A stretch of 41,513 nucleotides of DNA from Beroe ovata (GCA_946803715.1 CAMPET010000276.1:39654-81166), one strand, 5' to 3'; shown: positions 23,699 to 35,346, numbered from the stretch's first letter. Notes: generated from the letters alone by a model not told the origin. Numbers and translations are program-made.

Positions 23699-26600
23699 CT
23701 ATTGTCCCAACATATCATTCCACAAGGATATGCTGTCCTCCACTTTCATGGAACCAAGTCCGAGAGAAAAGCAATCCACCTCTTGATGAAAATTGGAGTA
23801 TTCGTTAAAGAAATCGAGGGCCTCATCAAGTGCCATTCCCTTACAATCAAATCCAGGGTAATACAAAATCCATTCAACTATCATCATGTGCAAAAGTTTT
23901 AGAAAGTTCCGTTTCAATCTGGCATTGATAAGTGATTCTTTTATCATAGTAAGACGGATAATGTTATTTGTACTTGAAGTGAATTTCGTCAGAGCAGGTG
24001 AACATGAACTCGGCTCAGGCATGTAAATGTGACCTTGTTTCAGGGAAATTTCTAACCAACAGTTGTGCCAATAATAGTATAGTTGTTTCTTCCCAATACA
24101 CGTGGGAATATTGAGGTCCAAAGCGACACTAATGTCTTCAACAGTCACAATGTTACCTGCTGATGAGGATATCTGTATGGCTATTTCAATGGAAGTAAGG
24201 TGTTCAGGCGACTCTACCAAACAGACTTCTTCGTCACAATTGTCTTTGGGCATGTTTTTAAGTCGTTTATACCAGTCATCCTTGCATTTTAGTGGAACAA
24301 ATAACAATTGATTTGCTGATGAATCATCGATTTGATTCCTTACTTTCACACTCAACAAAGATTCGAAAGCATTTTCAAGAAATCCATAATCAAACTCACC
24401 ACCATTTAACCCATCAAGAGTAACAGCAACTATTTCATGTTTATAAATCCTTGGTGGATCAGAAAACTCTGTTAACAGACAGATATCAATAGGCAGGCCG
24501 GATGCAAACATGTTGTTAAGCTGTATGAGTGAGTTAATCATGAACCAAGAACAGACACCAGGACCACTTTTAGCCGGCAATATCTCAATTGCTTTGGATG
24601 AAGCAGATAGGGTGGTGCTCGTGAACTTTGGTGGCACATAGATATTGTCGATCAGCCGCGGCATTGACCTGACATGAATCCACATTCTATTCCACAGCTC
24701 CCACTCACTTTCGTCCATAAAAACAGCGAGTTCGGTGGATTTTACATAGTCCACAGTCACTCTGTTTGTAAACTTGTGGATGATTCTAGAGAATAGTTTG
24801 ATGATTGCTACTACCTCATACAGTAATAAAATATGGTTCCTATACTTCAGATAATAATTCAGGGTTGGATAATCCCTAGTATTTGGACTTTTCATGAATG
24901 CATCGTGAAGTTTCTCTGTAGATGACTTTGAGAATTGCAAATACTCTTTGGTTTCCCATGGCTCTTCCCCATCAGGCGGGTATTTCAAACCAATCAACTG
25001 TTGTATCAAGTCGGAATCTGGTTCAAATACAACACCCTTCCCCTCGCTTATAAGTAGGGAAGAGTTATGAATGAATGGGGTTAGGATGTAGAGATAAACA
25101 TCTTCGAGTTCAGTTCTATCTGATTTTGTTGTGTAATCGATATCGATACAGGATTCGTCCATGTACGTGAAGATGTGTTTTATAACAGTTATGATCCAAA
25201 TAATTGTGTCTTCATGGTTTCTCATCAAACACTCAGCAATGCCTGGGGAATAAATCCAACAAAAATAGATTTTATATTCATCGATATTGTGTTGTAAAAA
25301 TAATTCAATACAATTCAAAACCAAAGTAAAAACCAAGAACCACTCCGACCAATAGCCAATAGGTATAATATGATGATTGAAATATTAACCGACTCTACCG
25401 TTGAAATCCCTGAGCAATCTCTTCTGTAGCATATCTCTCGGATCTTCATGTTCAGATAGGCCAAAAGATGCATTACAGCAGCCTATTTTTGGTGATGTCA
25501 CCAAAGCTGCATGGAGTAACCATCTAAAGAATGCCAGAGAAAGCCCATTCAGGTTCCTTTCACTATCAATAACACTTAGAAAAGCTGGTGGTGGTAAATT
25601 GTGACCCTGTGAAAAATGGCGTTAAAGCGAAAGAACCTGAGCAGTAATAATTTTCAATCCAGTGAGTCGAGATGCGCAAAATGAGTATTCAGTGCTTCAT
25701 GACTTTCTGCTCTATAAACCTTCTCATCGAATTCAAAATAGTCCAAACGTCTATTCCCTTTCATGAGATTTTGATTCAAACCTCCAATTTCTCCACCACA
25801 GAAACAATTTCCTGCTTCTTGAGGCTCACCACAATTATTGATTGCATAGACATGTCCATTGACACACTTGTACCATGTATAAAGATGATTTGGTTTGGCA
25901 GCAAACCTGACAGAGAGGAAAAGTAGAATAGGTATGACGTATGAACAATAGGTATGTACATATGGACATAAATGGAGATAGGAATGGCACCTTTAGACGA
26001 AAATAGGAACGGTAGGTAATTGTTCTTACTTTTCACCCAACGTTTCTTTGAATTTAGAGAAAATATCTTCTCTCATTGTTGGAAGATACATAGAGCTCAA
26101 TCTGATCGGAAATTTGTGAACATAGTGTAGAAACTTTGAAACTGGGTTTTTCTGAGTTCTGCTCAAGAAACAGCTAACGAGGAAGAGAGGGCTGGCGCTA
26201 TCCCCCCATGATTGAATACTGTCACCAAACATTATGTTTTTCTCTGAAACGGCCCTTGTATTGTTGTGATCACGTATTCGCCGGAGTCTAATTTCTTAGA
26301 TAAAATCATCTGTTACCATACTGGAGATGGAGATTCTCCATTGGGAAAGTGTCGTTCAAATTGACTGAAAAGCACAACAAATTTGTAACCAACCTAAATT
26401 TCTGAGGATTGTTGTTTGTTCGTAATCGAGAGTGCATGAGTCATTACAAATTGGATCCACTTCTGTCCCTGATTCCAGAACAGTCCTCACATGAAAATAT
26501 GCCAACATAAACTCAATAGGAGGCAAATAGCTTGGTTTGCCATATGTCATTACAGCCAGCCTGAAAGTATTTTCATAATAATAATATGAAGGTGATTGAA

Positions 26601-28059
26601 TGTTTTCACACAGATTATGAGCTACAACCAAATCACTCACTTTGTATCAGTATAACTGGTTCCCAGAAGCTTGAAATAATCAGGAAAGATAACTGAAGGT
26701 GCTAAATCTATTCCGGTGAAAAGCCAATGAGCTTTATCTTTCATTGTGTCCAAAACTGATAACCCCAACTTATTGCACAGTGATCTTAGGTACAACAATC
26801 TTTGATGTTTAGATTTCAAGACCTTTTGGAGTTTCAAAGGATTGCCTGATGATACAGTAAGAAAGATATCGTTTGGAATATCTTCAATAGTATGTTTCAT
26901 GTATATTTCATTAATTATCCTATGAAATGAATGCTTTTCACTATCTTTAACTTGAGCAACTTTCTCAGAAGAGCCCATTGCTTCAAGGATCTTCCCCAAT
27001 TGTACAGTGTCTAGTTCATTACAGGCAATAAGAAGACACTGGGAAAAGTAAGCATGAATATCATGTCTTTGAAGATTCTGATTAGCAAAATCTTTGAGCC
27101 ATAGCATTTCTTCCAAGTTTTCACATGCGAATGAAAATAGAACAGATAACAACTTTTGGAACAGGGGGTATTCTTTGGCAGTGATATCCAGAAGTGAGAA
27201 GGTGAAAGAAGCCAACTTCCTGAAATCATTTTTGAAATTGGCAAGATATTGGTAGGATGATTTTGCACCTACCATTTCAAAGGGTCCAAATGAACTGCAA
27301 TGAAACTGGTTTGGTGAACCCTCTAGATTATTGTTAGTATTTCTAGAAGTGGGACTTACTATTATATTGAAATTGAAATGAATATATTCATAAAGATGGG
27401 TATCCCTTTTTGTATCTCTTTTCATGAGCTGATAATCTTTTGTGGATTGTGAATCAAAAAGAATTTGCATCAATGCATTGAGACCAAGGCTATCCCCAAG
27501 TTGAACATTAGCCTGTTTGAAAATGCTGCGGAGTATTCTTGCTCTGATCATAAATTTAGACATATCCAAATCTTTGAAAGAATGTGAACATTTTGAAACT
27601 AGATTACTGAACCATGTTGGATACCCACTGAAAACCACCAAATCTGCAATAAAATGAGTGATGACAGCCAAATCTGACTTATCCCAGAGCTTTCCCAAAA
27701 GTTTAGATTGAAAAATCATGCCTTTCCCTGAGGATACTTTATTGAAATGGTCTGATGGTTCAATTATCCATTTTATACACTCACTCAAATACAATTTAAT
27801 TTACCTACTGACCTGACATATAGATGTACTGATTCAGGTACAAGAAAATATGATGGGCAAATGGAAGAGAGTACTCAGTACCAACAAATTTTCTGGGAGC
27901 ATATGTCTCTGAGAATACTTTAAAAGCACTCATCCACATTTCAGGGAATTTGTGAGAGCTGCTTAGAGTATTGCCAATGTTGAAATCAGAAAATGTTTCC
28001 TCAATAACCTTTTTAGATGTAGAGCTCACTCTTGTAATGTCTTTATCAGATATTTTATC
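23699..28059 (-). CDS. RNF213-like protein, C-terminal 1,217 codons (left copy)
   Basis: RNF213 is a giant AAA+ ubiquitin ligase whose RZ zinc finger drives its RING-independent activity. Exons in coding order are 28059-27813 (5' end broken), 27727-26641, 26560-26394, 26243-26030, 25906-25720, 25606-25399 and 25242-23699. All phases join and the stop is at 23699. The 25906-25720 exon has the RZ finger: WYKCVNGHVYAINNCG, then CFCGGEIGG. After it come GHNLPPPAF and FFRWLLHAAL, matching the GHVLG...LLTHLAL stretch that follows the finger in RNF213, and about 580 residues of C-terminal domain, the right length for the family. The AAA+ core lies outside what is preserved here, and no RING cysteine pattern is seen in the roughly 570 residues before the finger. 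At 28059 the exon is interrupted by NMD3-derived DNA. The NMD3 ATG is only 179 bp downstream of the stop. Confidence 0.75.
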
Positions 28060-28302
28060 GAAAATCCACCATCTTGCGAGCACTGAAATATGATAAGTTG
28101 AACAACTACTTTTTCTTTAGCAATAGCCATCGGGAGACTCACACTAGCTGAGCTTTTCTTCAAAGTTAGAATATTGTAAAAAAAAAGGTAGACAAAATCA
28201 TGAAAATAACTTGTTTTTCGCAATGTAGTAGGAGTTGATGCCTCCTTCCATTTCTTTGATGGTCATCGCATCTCTGTGCATGTTGTGTTTCAAGATGATC
28301 TG
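28060..28302 (-). pseudogene. Genomic fragment of NMD3 (exon 5 start, intron 4, most of exon 4)
   Basis: This 243-bp piece is nearly identical to 22343-22584, in the same orientation. It includes intron 4, so it derives from genomic DNA and not from an mRNA retrocopy. Differences from the parent include a C/T at the third base of the first codons and a longer A-run in the intron. On its left it abuts the RNF213-like exon in mid-codon sequence; on its right it abuts sequence leading into a reverse transcriptase. It cannot encode a functional NMD3 piece. Confidence 0.9.
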
Positions 28303-28367
28303 AAACGATCAACGCTAATCTCACGTTTGACCCAGGGGGTACTGGTAGTGGTCCGGGGAACACAGCA

Positions 28368-29126
28368 ATGCGAGATAGTATGTATCTCCGGCCGGTCACG
28401 TCATGCGAGGTTCACGAAATTATAAAAGGGTTCCGAAATAAAGCCACTCTTGACATGAAAATTAATCCCCTTAAATTAGCAAACGAGAGCTTCATGTTCA
28501 CAGATACGATAGCAACCTTAGTCAATAAATCATTTGCCGACGGTCAATTTCCTAAATCACTGAAAATTGCTAAAGTCATTCCTATACACAAGGAAGGCAA
28601 TAATTGTGACGTCGAAAATTACCGCCCCATTTCCCTTCTAAGCTGCTTCTCCAAAATATATGAAAAACTTATGCACAAACGTCTCCTCCAATTTCTGGAC
28701 AATACAAACTCGCTCCACGAAATGCAATACGGTTTCAGACCAGGTCGTTCATGTGAATATGCCTTGCTTAACGCACAGAACATAATACTCGAGTCACTTT
28801 CTAAAAAGGAAGTATCACTGCTTCTACTTGTTGATTTCAGCAAAGCTTTCGACACAATCGAGCACACAATACTACTAAGGAAACTAGAATCCTACGGAAT
28901 AAGAGGAGTAGTCCTAAAATGGTTCGAGTCTTATCTTGAAAAAAGGGAGCAATATGTGAGCATTAACGGCACCGACTCGACCAAGAAATTGATCAAGTAC
29001 GGAGTTCCTCAAGGGTCTATTCTCGGTCCACTACTTTTTATTATCTACATAAACGACCTACCCAACATCACTAATCTCGCGGATTTTGTTCTATACGCCG
29101 ATGACGCAAACATATTCATTAGAGCT
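28368..29126 (+). mobile_element. Truncated non-LTR retrotransposon reverse transcriptase
   Basis: An open frame of about 250 codons with the ordered motifs of a LINE reverse transcriptase: LKIAKVIPIHKEG, NYRPISLLSCFSKIYEK, QYGFRPGRSCEYAL, LLVDFSKAFDTIEH (catalytic Asp), YGVPQGSILGPLLFIIYIND and the catalytic LYADDAN box. Style and spacing fit the Jockey/CR1/L2 group. No endonuclease or ORF1 is present upstream: within 70 bp the sequence switches to the NMD3 fragment. The N at 29127 cuts the frame immediately after the YADD region, so thumb and 3' end are missing. The surviving part has no frameshift, suggesting a young insertion. Confidence 0.9.
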
Positions 29127-29127
29127 N

Positions 29128-30155
29128 ACACGAGCAGGCGGGCGCGCAATCATTTAAATCAATGAGATTATCAACATGGACATTGGCTATCAGTATCACC
29201 GACAGCCAATGATTGACATGGACAACTCATTCTGATTCACACGAAGAAAAGGGAAGCGATTGAAAAAGGTGGTTTTAATTTCAAATTTATACTGACACGG
29301 CACCATCAATATCATTATACTTATGAAATTGGGAATGAAAGCTGTGCTTGTAGTTCAAGTTGTTCTACTCCAAACAACCACCATAAAAATCGAATATCAT
29401 ATTCATAACGATTGATCATCTGCAATTGATTGATCATATGATTTTATGAAATTCATGTTTAATGTCGTATTTAATAGCTGGTTAAATAACTTAAGCTTTT
29501 GCTAAGTTATGCATATAGAATTGCAATGACATGGCATATTGAATCTGATATCGTTATTGTATATGTGTAGCCAGTAAGGAAATAAACCTATGCTAAAAAC
29601 TAAAAATTTTAAAAATTTTAGACTCTCACTCTGTGACTGTCAAAGTTTAACGACGCCTGCGTGTTTCCACTTTGCATGACTACGATGGAATCAGCTTAAG
29701 GAATCAAAAACAGATAAGCTAAAAGTAAACAAAAAAGGTGATTGGGGAGGGAAAAAATTCTATAAAATTAGGTAGTTGAGTGAGAAATAGGATTAGGAGC
29801 TCCGATTGATTATAACTCAAAATCGTCAGAGACGATTAAAACCTCAGCCTATTAGTGATTGAGCTTACTGAATGTTCGGTTTTAACGAAATAGTACTTCA
29901 AATTCAACTTGGAACCTAGTTCTAGTGTCACCGTAGTGACATTCATTGAATAAATTATTGACACCCCAGCTTAAGATTGAATAACTTAACTAATGAAAGA
30001 CCCCACGGATCAGCTATTTTAGAGTATTCCAGCTACACTTGGATATTACAATGACCGTGGACAGCTTGCCCACGTAGTACTGGTACCATGGGGTGGACGG
30101 CCTCCAATCATGGCGCGCACTGTTATGTTCCCTGGAGTTCTCTGATGTTACCCTC
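29128..30155. other. AT-rich spacer, duplicated at 38491-39518
   Basis: Non-coding sequence 3' of the small membrane-protein gene (minus strand) and identical or nearly so in both blocks. No gene, RNA or transposon end was recognised. It starts right after the N at 29127. Confidence 0.5.
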
Positions 30156-31165
30156 TCATTCATTATGCTCCGTCAGACGTTTATCCCGGAGGAGCACTGT
30201 ACACACCATAGCGTTTCCTGTAGAAAACAGTTAACGAGGTTACCACAAAGTTACCATTTTTTACCATTTAGTTACCATGGTTACCATATTGATGCCACGA
30301 TAGTGATCAAAACGAAATGGCGCTGTGATCTCACGTTATCATACACACTCTCACTCACCGTATATAGCTGCCATTATGACTACTCCGAGAGAAATTCCGA
30401 AGATGATAAGACTCAGTTCTACCTGTAATGATAGGTGAACTTGGAATCAGGAAAGCTTGAATTATCTTTTTATCCGATTCGATAGCTTACACACGTTTGA
30501 ATGAGTTTCGAGTTGACGAGATATAAATATAATGGTGACACTGTGCATATTTCTAAACGCAAGGAAATATTTTGAGTCGATCTAAATAATATGAAAGGAA
30601 TATTCCATCGGTTTGTTTATGGACCAAAAGCTACTCGTCTTCGCCCACTCGGTATTCCGATTGCTCGAGGGGGTGCCACACTTTTGGGAGAAAAAGAGCC
30701 ATTCATTGCGAAGAGATGCCTCAGAAAGTGGCATCTTTACAAATGGATGATACAGTTATACCTGTAACCTGGTTTGAGAGTCTCAAAATTAGACATGGTT
30801 CAGCGACGATAATAGTCTTACTATTGTATTAGGGCAAATAATGTGAGTGTTATGCATGGTTTTTTATCTACAAACAGTGCCTGATGTGACATACGACAGT
30901 GGCCTGAACTCTGTGCAAAGTTTCCAGTAAAGAAATTGTAACGGGCTTGTTAACAAAAAAAAAGCTTGTTCACAAAAACCTATTAACAAAAACTTAATAT
31001 ACTAAAAACATAAGTGAAAGTGTGACAGCAGTAGAATTCGAAACAAAACATGTACTGCAATAATGTTGTCTATAGTAAAGTAAGTACCTGATCGTGAGTG
31101 CTAGTGTTCCTGTTGTTTGCATTCACCAGGTTAGTAAGAGCTGTCAGAATGAACATCACCGTCAT
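30156..31165 (-). pseudogene. Small membrane-protein gene, left copy, broken by a stop
   Basis: Five exons can be placed by comparison with the intact copy at 39519-40505: 31165-31088, 30761-30682, 30552-30495, 30422-30359 and 30217-30156. Here the second codon of exon 2 is TAA (30758-30756) where the right copy has AAA, so translation would end after 27 residues, just past the signal peptide. Other differences are few (for example CTT/CTA and TAT/TAC synonymous changes and one Asn/Asp), so the stop is the main lesion. A 111-codon plus-strand frame at 30093-30428 is an antisense shadow of these exons. It could be a null allele of one locus. Confidence 0.45.
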
Positions 31166-31507
31166 GGCTCATCTTTACATGCCTATACCAGGAGAGAGAG
31201 AGTGAGTGATTATACTAACTTACTCAATAAGTATCGTGGGAGGATAATAACTTACTTTCTTTTCATTAATATGCAAATCCGATCTTACACATTAAAATAA
31301 AACAACCACTGTAAAATATAGGCATCTTCATGAAACAAAAGAATGAATCAATCGGCACTCTAAAATAAGTGATACACTGAATAATGGCTAATATTCAATA
31401 ATAAAAAATCTATTAGTAATCTATTAGTAATGTCTATTCTGAAGAATTATTTACTAGGGAACAATATATTACATGGAGATATTTGATATGTAAATTGTAC
31501 AGGTCTA

Positions 31508-32164
31508 CTAGTTCTTTCCATTGAACGTCGCCATGGGACTGTTAATGAACTGATCCTTCTTGTGTTCCCCACTTTCGAAGAACGATTTCAAGGTTGGAAG
31601 TTTCTCGAAATTCTCGAGGAGACGCACTACCTTGGGGGCATTGGAAATCTGTTCTGGAGCGAGCGCCTTGATCTGGTTGAAAAACTCATACGCCATGAAA
31701 TCAACATATGTCAACTTCTCCCCTAGGACAAATGGTCCGTCCTCTCCAAGGAATTTCTCGAAGAAGGCTAGTTTAGTTTCGAGACTCTGTAGATAAGCCG
31801 GCTTGTTTGCATCAAACTGTTCTCTGGGACTATAACATAGTTTGGCAAACTCCTTGTGATAATCCACCAGCTCCTGCTCAGCCATCTCCACTCGTACAGT
31901 TTCCTTCTCCGAGGAGCCAACTAGACCGAACTTCCTACCCAGGTAACGGATTATAGCCACACTCTGCGTTACATTTATATCACCATCTACCAAATAGGGC
32001 AGGTTGGGGAGGTCCAGGCCCATGGTGGCCTTCTCACTGAACCACTTTGTCATCACCGGTTCTGTGAGTTGCATCCTGTCATCCTCCCACGTCGTCTCGG
32101 AGAACCTCAGGATGTAACGGGAGATCTCGCCCAATCCCCGGAGATCCCAGTAGCACAACTTCAT
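31508..32164 (-). CDS. Mu-class-like glutathione S-transferase, 218 aa (left copy)
   Basis: Cytosolic GSTs conjugate glutathione to electrophiles. This single open exon has the thioredoxin-fold N-terminus MKLCYWDLRGLGEISRY with the catalytic Tyr in the YWDLRG motif. The glutathione-binding stretch LPNLPYLVDGD and TQSVAIIRYLGRKFGL follows, typical of Mu/Sigma-type enzymes, then the helical domain (FVLGEKLTYVDFMAYEFF) with the conserved folding-motif Asp. Length equals human GSTM proteins (218 aa). The ATG at 32164 was chosen because it aligns with the family. It sits right after a CCCACAATAG that could be a splice acceptor, so a non-coding 5' exon is possible. A second, partial copy lies at 40990-41494. 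Confidence 0.92.
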   Translation of the reverse strand: MKLCYWDLRGLGEISRYILRFSETTWEDDRMQLTEPVMTKWFSEKATMGLDLPNLPYLVDGDINVTQSVAIIRYLGRKFGLVGSSEKETVRVEMAEQELVDYHKEFAKLCYSPREQFDANKPAYLQSLETKLAFFEKFLGEDGPFVLGEKLTYVDFMAYEFFNQIKALAPEQISNAPKVVRLLENFEKLPTLKSFFESGEHKKDQFINSPMATFNGKN

Positions 32165-33085
32165 AGTCACTATTGTGGGGGAAAAGAGGTCAAATATGAA
32201 CAGCAACCACTATCATAGCAAAGTGGGGGAGAGGGGAATGGAGAGGGGAGTGGAAGCAGGGGTGGGGAGAATGATGGGGAGGAGGGGTTAAAGCAAATTG
32301 TGTAGGAAATAGCTGGATTGTATGGAGAAATAACAGAGATGTTGTAGTCGAAGAAACAAATGTAACCTGGCAGCAATATTGAATGTCCCCCGCATAGTAT
32401 GCTCATGTTTTACTGACTAAACTGAAGACGAGGTACCTGGTATAACATCTGATGAACGACCGACAAATTGCTACTTATTGCTACTGAAAAGAGCTACCTA
32501 TTAACACGAAGTACAGGGGGGGTTGAGTCCACCTATGTGGTCAATCTCGCCACTTAATCACAACGGGCCAGCTGGCCTCTCACATTCACCACGCACCAAC
32601 ATTCAACAGTAGAGGGGAACAAGCGCGGAAAAACACAGTATAGTATTCACAGTATAGTATGGTATTGTACGGTGTAGAATTACACAGACGTCAAGTACAG
32701 GTGTCCTCATAGGAGGAGGAGGGGCACACATTATAGCTGCTGTTCAGTGAACAGGGGGTCATTGCCTCCTGCCAAATACTACTAATTAGAAAGAGAGTGT
32801 CTGTGTGTGTGTGTGTGTGGGGGGGGTGGGTGTGAGTGTGTGTGAGTGTGTGTGTGTGTGCACTGTGCAATATGCGCGTGTGTTTTGCAAAACAAAAAAA
32901 ACTTAATATTATCACATCTGGATTTGGCAAAATTATACCGCCAGTACAAATAAACCTAGAAATGATAACTGCTTGACGCTTGTCGGCGCAGCGAGAGTGA
33001 GCGTGTTTTGGTTGTGCAACGCAATAACTGTGTGTTTGGGTGAAAGTTGGAGCAGCTGTGACTTCACACACACACACACACACAN
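32165..33085. other. Spacer between the two duplication blocks
   Basis: Upstream flank of GST, then low-complexity sequence: a purine-rich stretch (32220-32290), TG repeats (about 32801-32860) and a CA run ending in the N at 33085. No gene is supported. A 220-codon minus-strand frame (32691-33353) is a read-through from the RNF213-like exon across the N into microsatellite. Confidence 0.55.
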
Positions 33086-35325
33086 GCTCTTCCCCATCAG
33101 GCGGGTATTTCAAACCAATCAACAGTTGTATCAAGTCGGAATCTGGTTCAAATACAACACCCTTCCCCTCGCTTATAAGTAGGGCACAGTTATGAATGAA
33201 TGGGGTTAGGATGTCGAGATAAACATCTTCGAGTTCAGTTCTATCAGACTTTGCTGTGTAATCGATATCGATACAGGATTCGTCCATGTATGTGAAGATG
33301 TGTTTTATAACAGTTATGATCCAAATAATTGTGTCTTCATGGTTTCTCATCAAACACTCAGCAATGCCTGGGGATTAAATCCAACAAAAATAGATTTTAT
33401 GTTCATCGATATTGTGTTGTAATTCAATAATTCAATACAATTCAATTCAAAACCAAAGTAAAAACCATGAACCACTCCGACCAATAGGTATAATATGATG
33501 ATTGAAATATTAACCGACTTTACCGTTGAAATCCCTGAGCAATCTCTTCTGTAGCATGTTTCTCGGATCTTCATGTTCAGATAGGCCAAAAGATGCATTA
33601 CAGCAGCCTATTTTTGGTGATGTCACCAAAGCTGCATGGAGTAGCCATCTCAAGAATACCAGAGAAAGCCCATTCAGGTTCCTTTCACTATCAATAACAC
33701 TTAGAAAAGCTGGTGGTGGTAAATTGTAACCCTGTGAAAAATGGCGTTAAAGCGAAAGAACCTGAGCAGTAATAATTTTCAATCCAGTGAGTCGAGATGC
33801 GCAAAATGAGTATTCAGTGCTTCATGACTTTCTGCTCTATAAACCTTCTCATCGAATTCAAAATAGTCCAAACGTCTATTCCCTTTCATGAGATTTTGAT
33901 TCAAACCTCCAATTTCTCCACCACAGAAACAATTTCCTGCTTCTTGAGGCTCACCACAATTATTGATTGCATAGACATGTCCATTGACACACTTGTACCA
34001 TGTATAAAGATGATTTGGTTTGGCAGCAAACCTGACAGAGAGGAAAAGTAGAATAGGTATGACGTATGAACAATAGGTATGTACATATGGACATAAATGG
34101 AGATAGGAATGGCACCTTTAGACGAAAATAGGAACGGTAGGTAATTGTTCTTACTTTTCACCCAACGTTTCTTTGAATTTAGAGAAAATATCTTCTCTCA
34201 TTGTTGGAAGATACATAGAGCTCAATCTGATCGGAAATTTGTGAACATAGTGTAGAAACTTTGAAACTGGGTTTTTCTGAGTTCTGCTCAAGAAACAGCT
34301 AACGAGGAAGAGAGGGCTGGCGCTATCCCCCCATGATTGAATACTGTCACCAAACATTATGTTTTTCTCTGAAACGGCCCTTGTATTGTTGTGATCACGT
34401 ATTCGCCGGAGTCTAATTTCTTAGATAAAATCATCTGTTACCATACTGGAGATGGAGATTCTCCATTGGGAAAGTGTCGTTCAAATTGACTGAAAAGCAC
34501 AACAAATTTGTAACCAACCTAAATTTCTGAGGATTGTTGTTTGTTCGTAATCGAGAGTGCATGAGTCATTACAAATTGGATCCACTTCTGTCCCTGATTC
34601 CAGAACAGTCCTCACATGAAAATATGCCAACATAAACTCAATAGGAGGCAAATAGCTTGGTTTGCCATATGTCATTACAGCCAGCCTGAAAGTATTGTCA
34701 TAATAATAATATGAAGGTGATTGAATGTTTTCACACAGATTATGAGCTACAACCAAATCACTCACTTTGTATCAGTATAACTGGTTCCCAGAAGCTTGAA
34801 ATAATCAGGAAAGATAACTGAAGGTGCTAAATCTATTCCGGTGAAAAGCCAATGAGCTTTATCTTTCATTGTGTCCAAAACTGATAACCCCAACTTATTG
34901 CACAGTGATCTTAGGTACAACAATCTTTGATGTTTAGATTTCAAGACCTTTTGGAGTTTCAAAGGATTGCCTGATGATACAGTAAGAAAGATATCGTTTG
35001 GAATATCTTCAATAGTATGTTTCATGTATATTTCATTAATTATCCTATGAAATGAATGCTTTTCACTATCTTTAACTTGAGCAACTTTCTCAGAAGAGCC
35101 CATTGCTTCAAGGATCTTCCCCAATTGTACAGTGTCTAGTTCATTACAGGCAATAAGAAGACACTGGGAAAAGTAAGCATGAATATCATGTCTTTGAAGA
35201 TTCTGATTAGCAAAATCTTTGAGCCATAGCATTTCTTCCAAGTTTTCACATGCGAATGAAAATAGAACAGATAACAACTTTTGGAACAGGGGGTATTCTT
35301 TGGCAGTGATATCCAGAAGTGAGAA
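33086..35325 (-). CDS. RNF213-like protein, internal fragment (middle copy)
   Basis: Both ends are cut by Ns (33085 and 35326). It contains, in coding order, 35325-34766 (partial), 34685-34519, 34368-34155, 34031-33845 (RZ finger), 33731-33524 and 33367-33086 (partial). These correspond exon by exon to the left copy with a constant offset of 8,125 bp over most of the length. A few codons differ (for example NCALL versus NSSLL and LIQLL versus LIQQL in the last exon). No frameshift or stop was introduced. Confidence 0.75.
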
Positions 35326-35346
35326 NCGGTAGGTAATTGTTCTTAC

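Larger units (their letters stand above)
24961..32180. repeat. Left member of a large direct duplication
   Basis: Segments of this block recur in the same order and orientation further right: 24961-27200 at 33086-35325, 26010-28059 at 35327 to about 37424, 29128 to about 31310 at 38491 to about 40655, and 31660-32180 at 40990-41513. Identity is very high, with scattered substitutions and small indels. Block-specific parts are the NMD3 fragment plus reverse transcriptase (28060-29126) and the 3' end of GST. Confidence 0.9.

Noticed and set aside
25672-25926. 84-codon plus-strand frame, seen twice (also 33797-34051)
   Set aside because: It is the antisense shadow of the RZ-finger exon.
28060-28302. 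Processed (retro)copy of NMD3
   Set aside because: The fragment retains NMD3 intron 4, so it cannot come from a spliced mRNA.
30093-30428. 111-codon plus-strand open frame, conserved in both blocks (also 39456-39791)
   Set aside because: It is antisense to the spliced minus-strand exons 4 and 5 of the small membrane-protein gene, has no recognisable domain, and its conservation follows simply from the duplication.
32691-33353. 220-codon minus-strand frame joining RNF213-like sequence to a His/Thr-rich tail
   Set aside because: It reads through the N at 33085 and the CA/TG microsatellites; only the part right of the N is real coding sequence.
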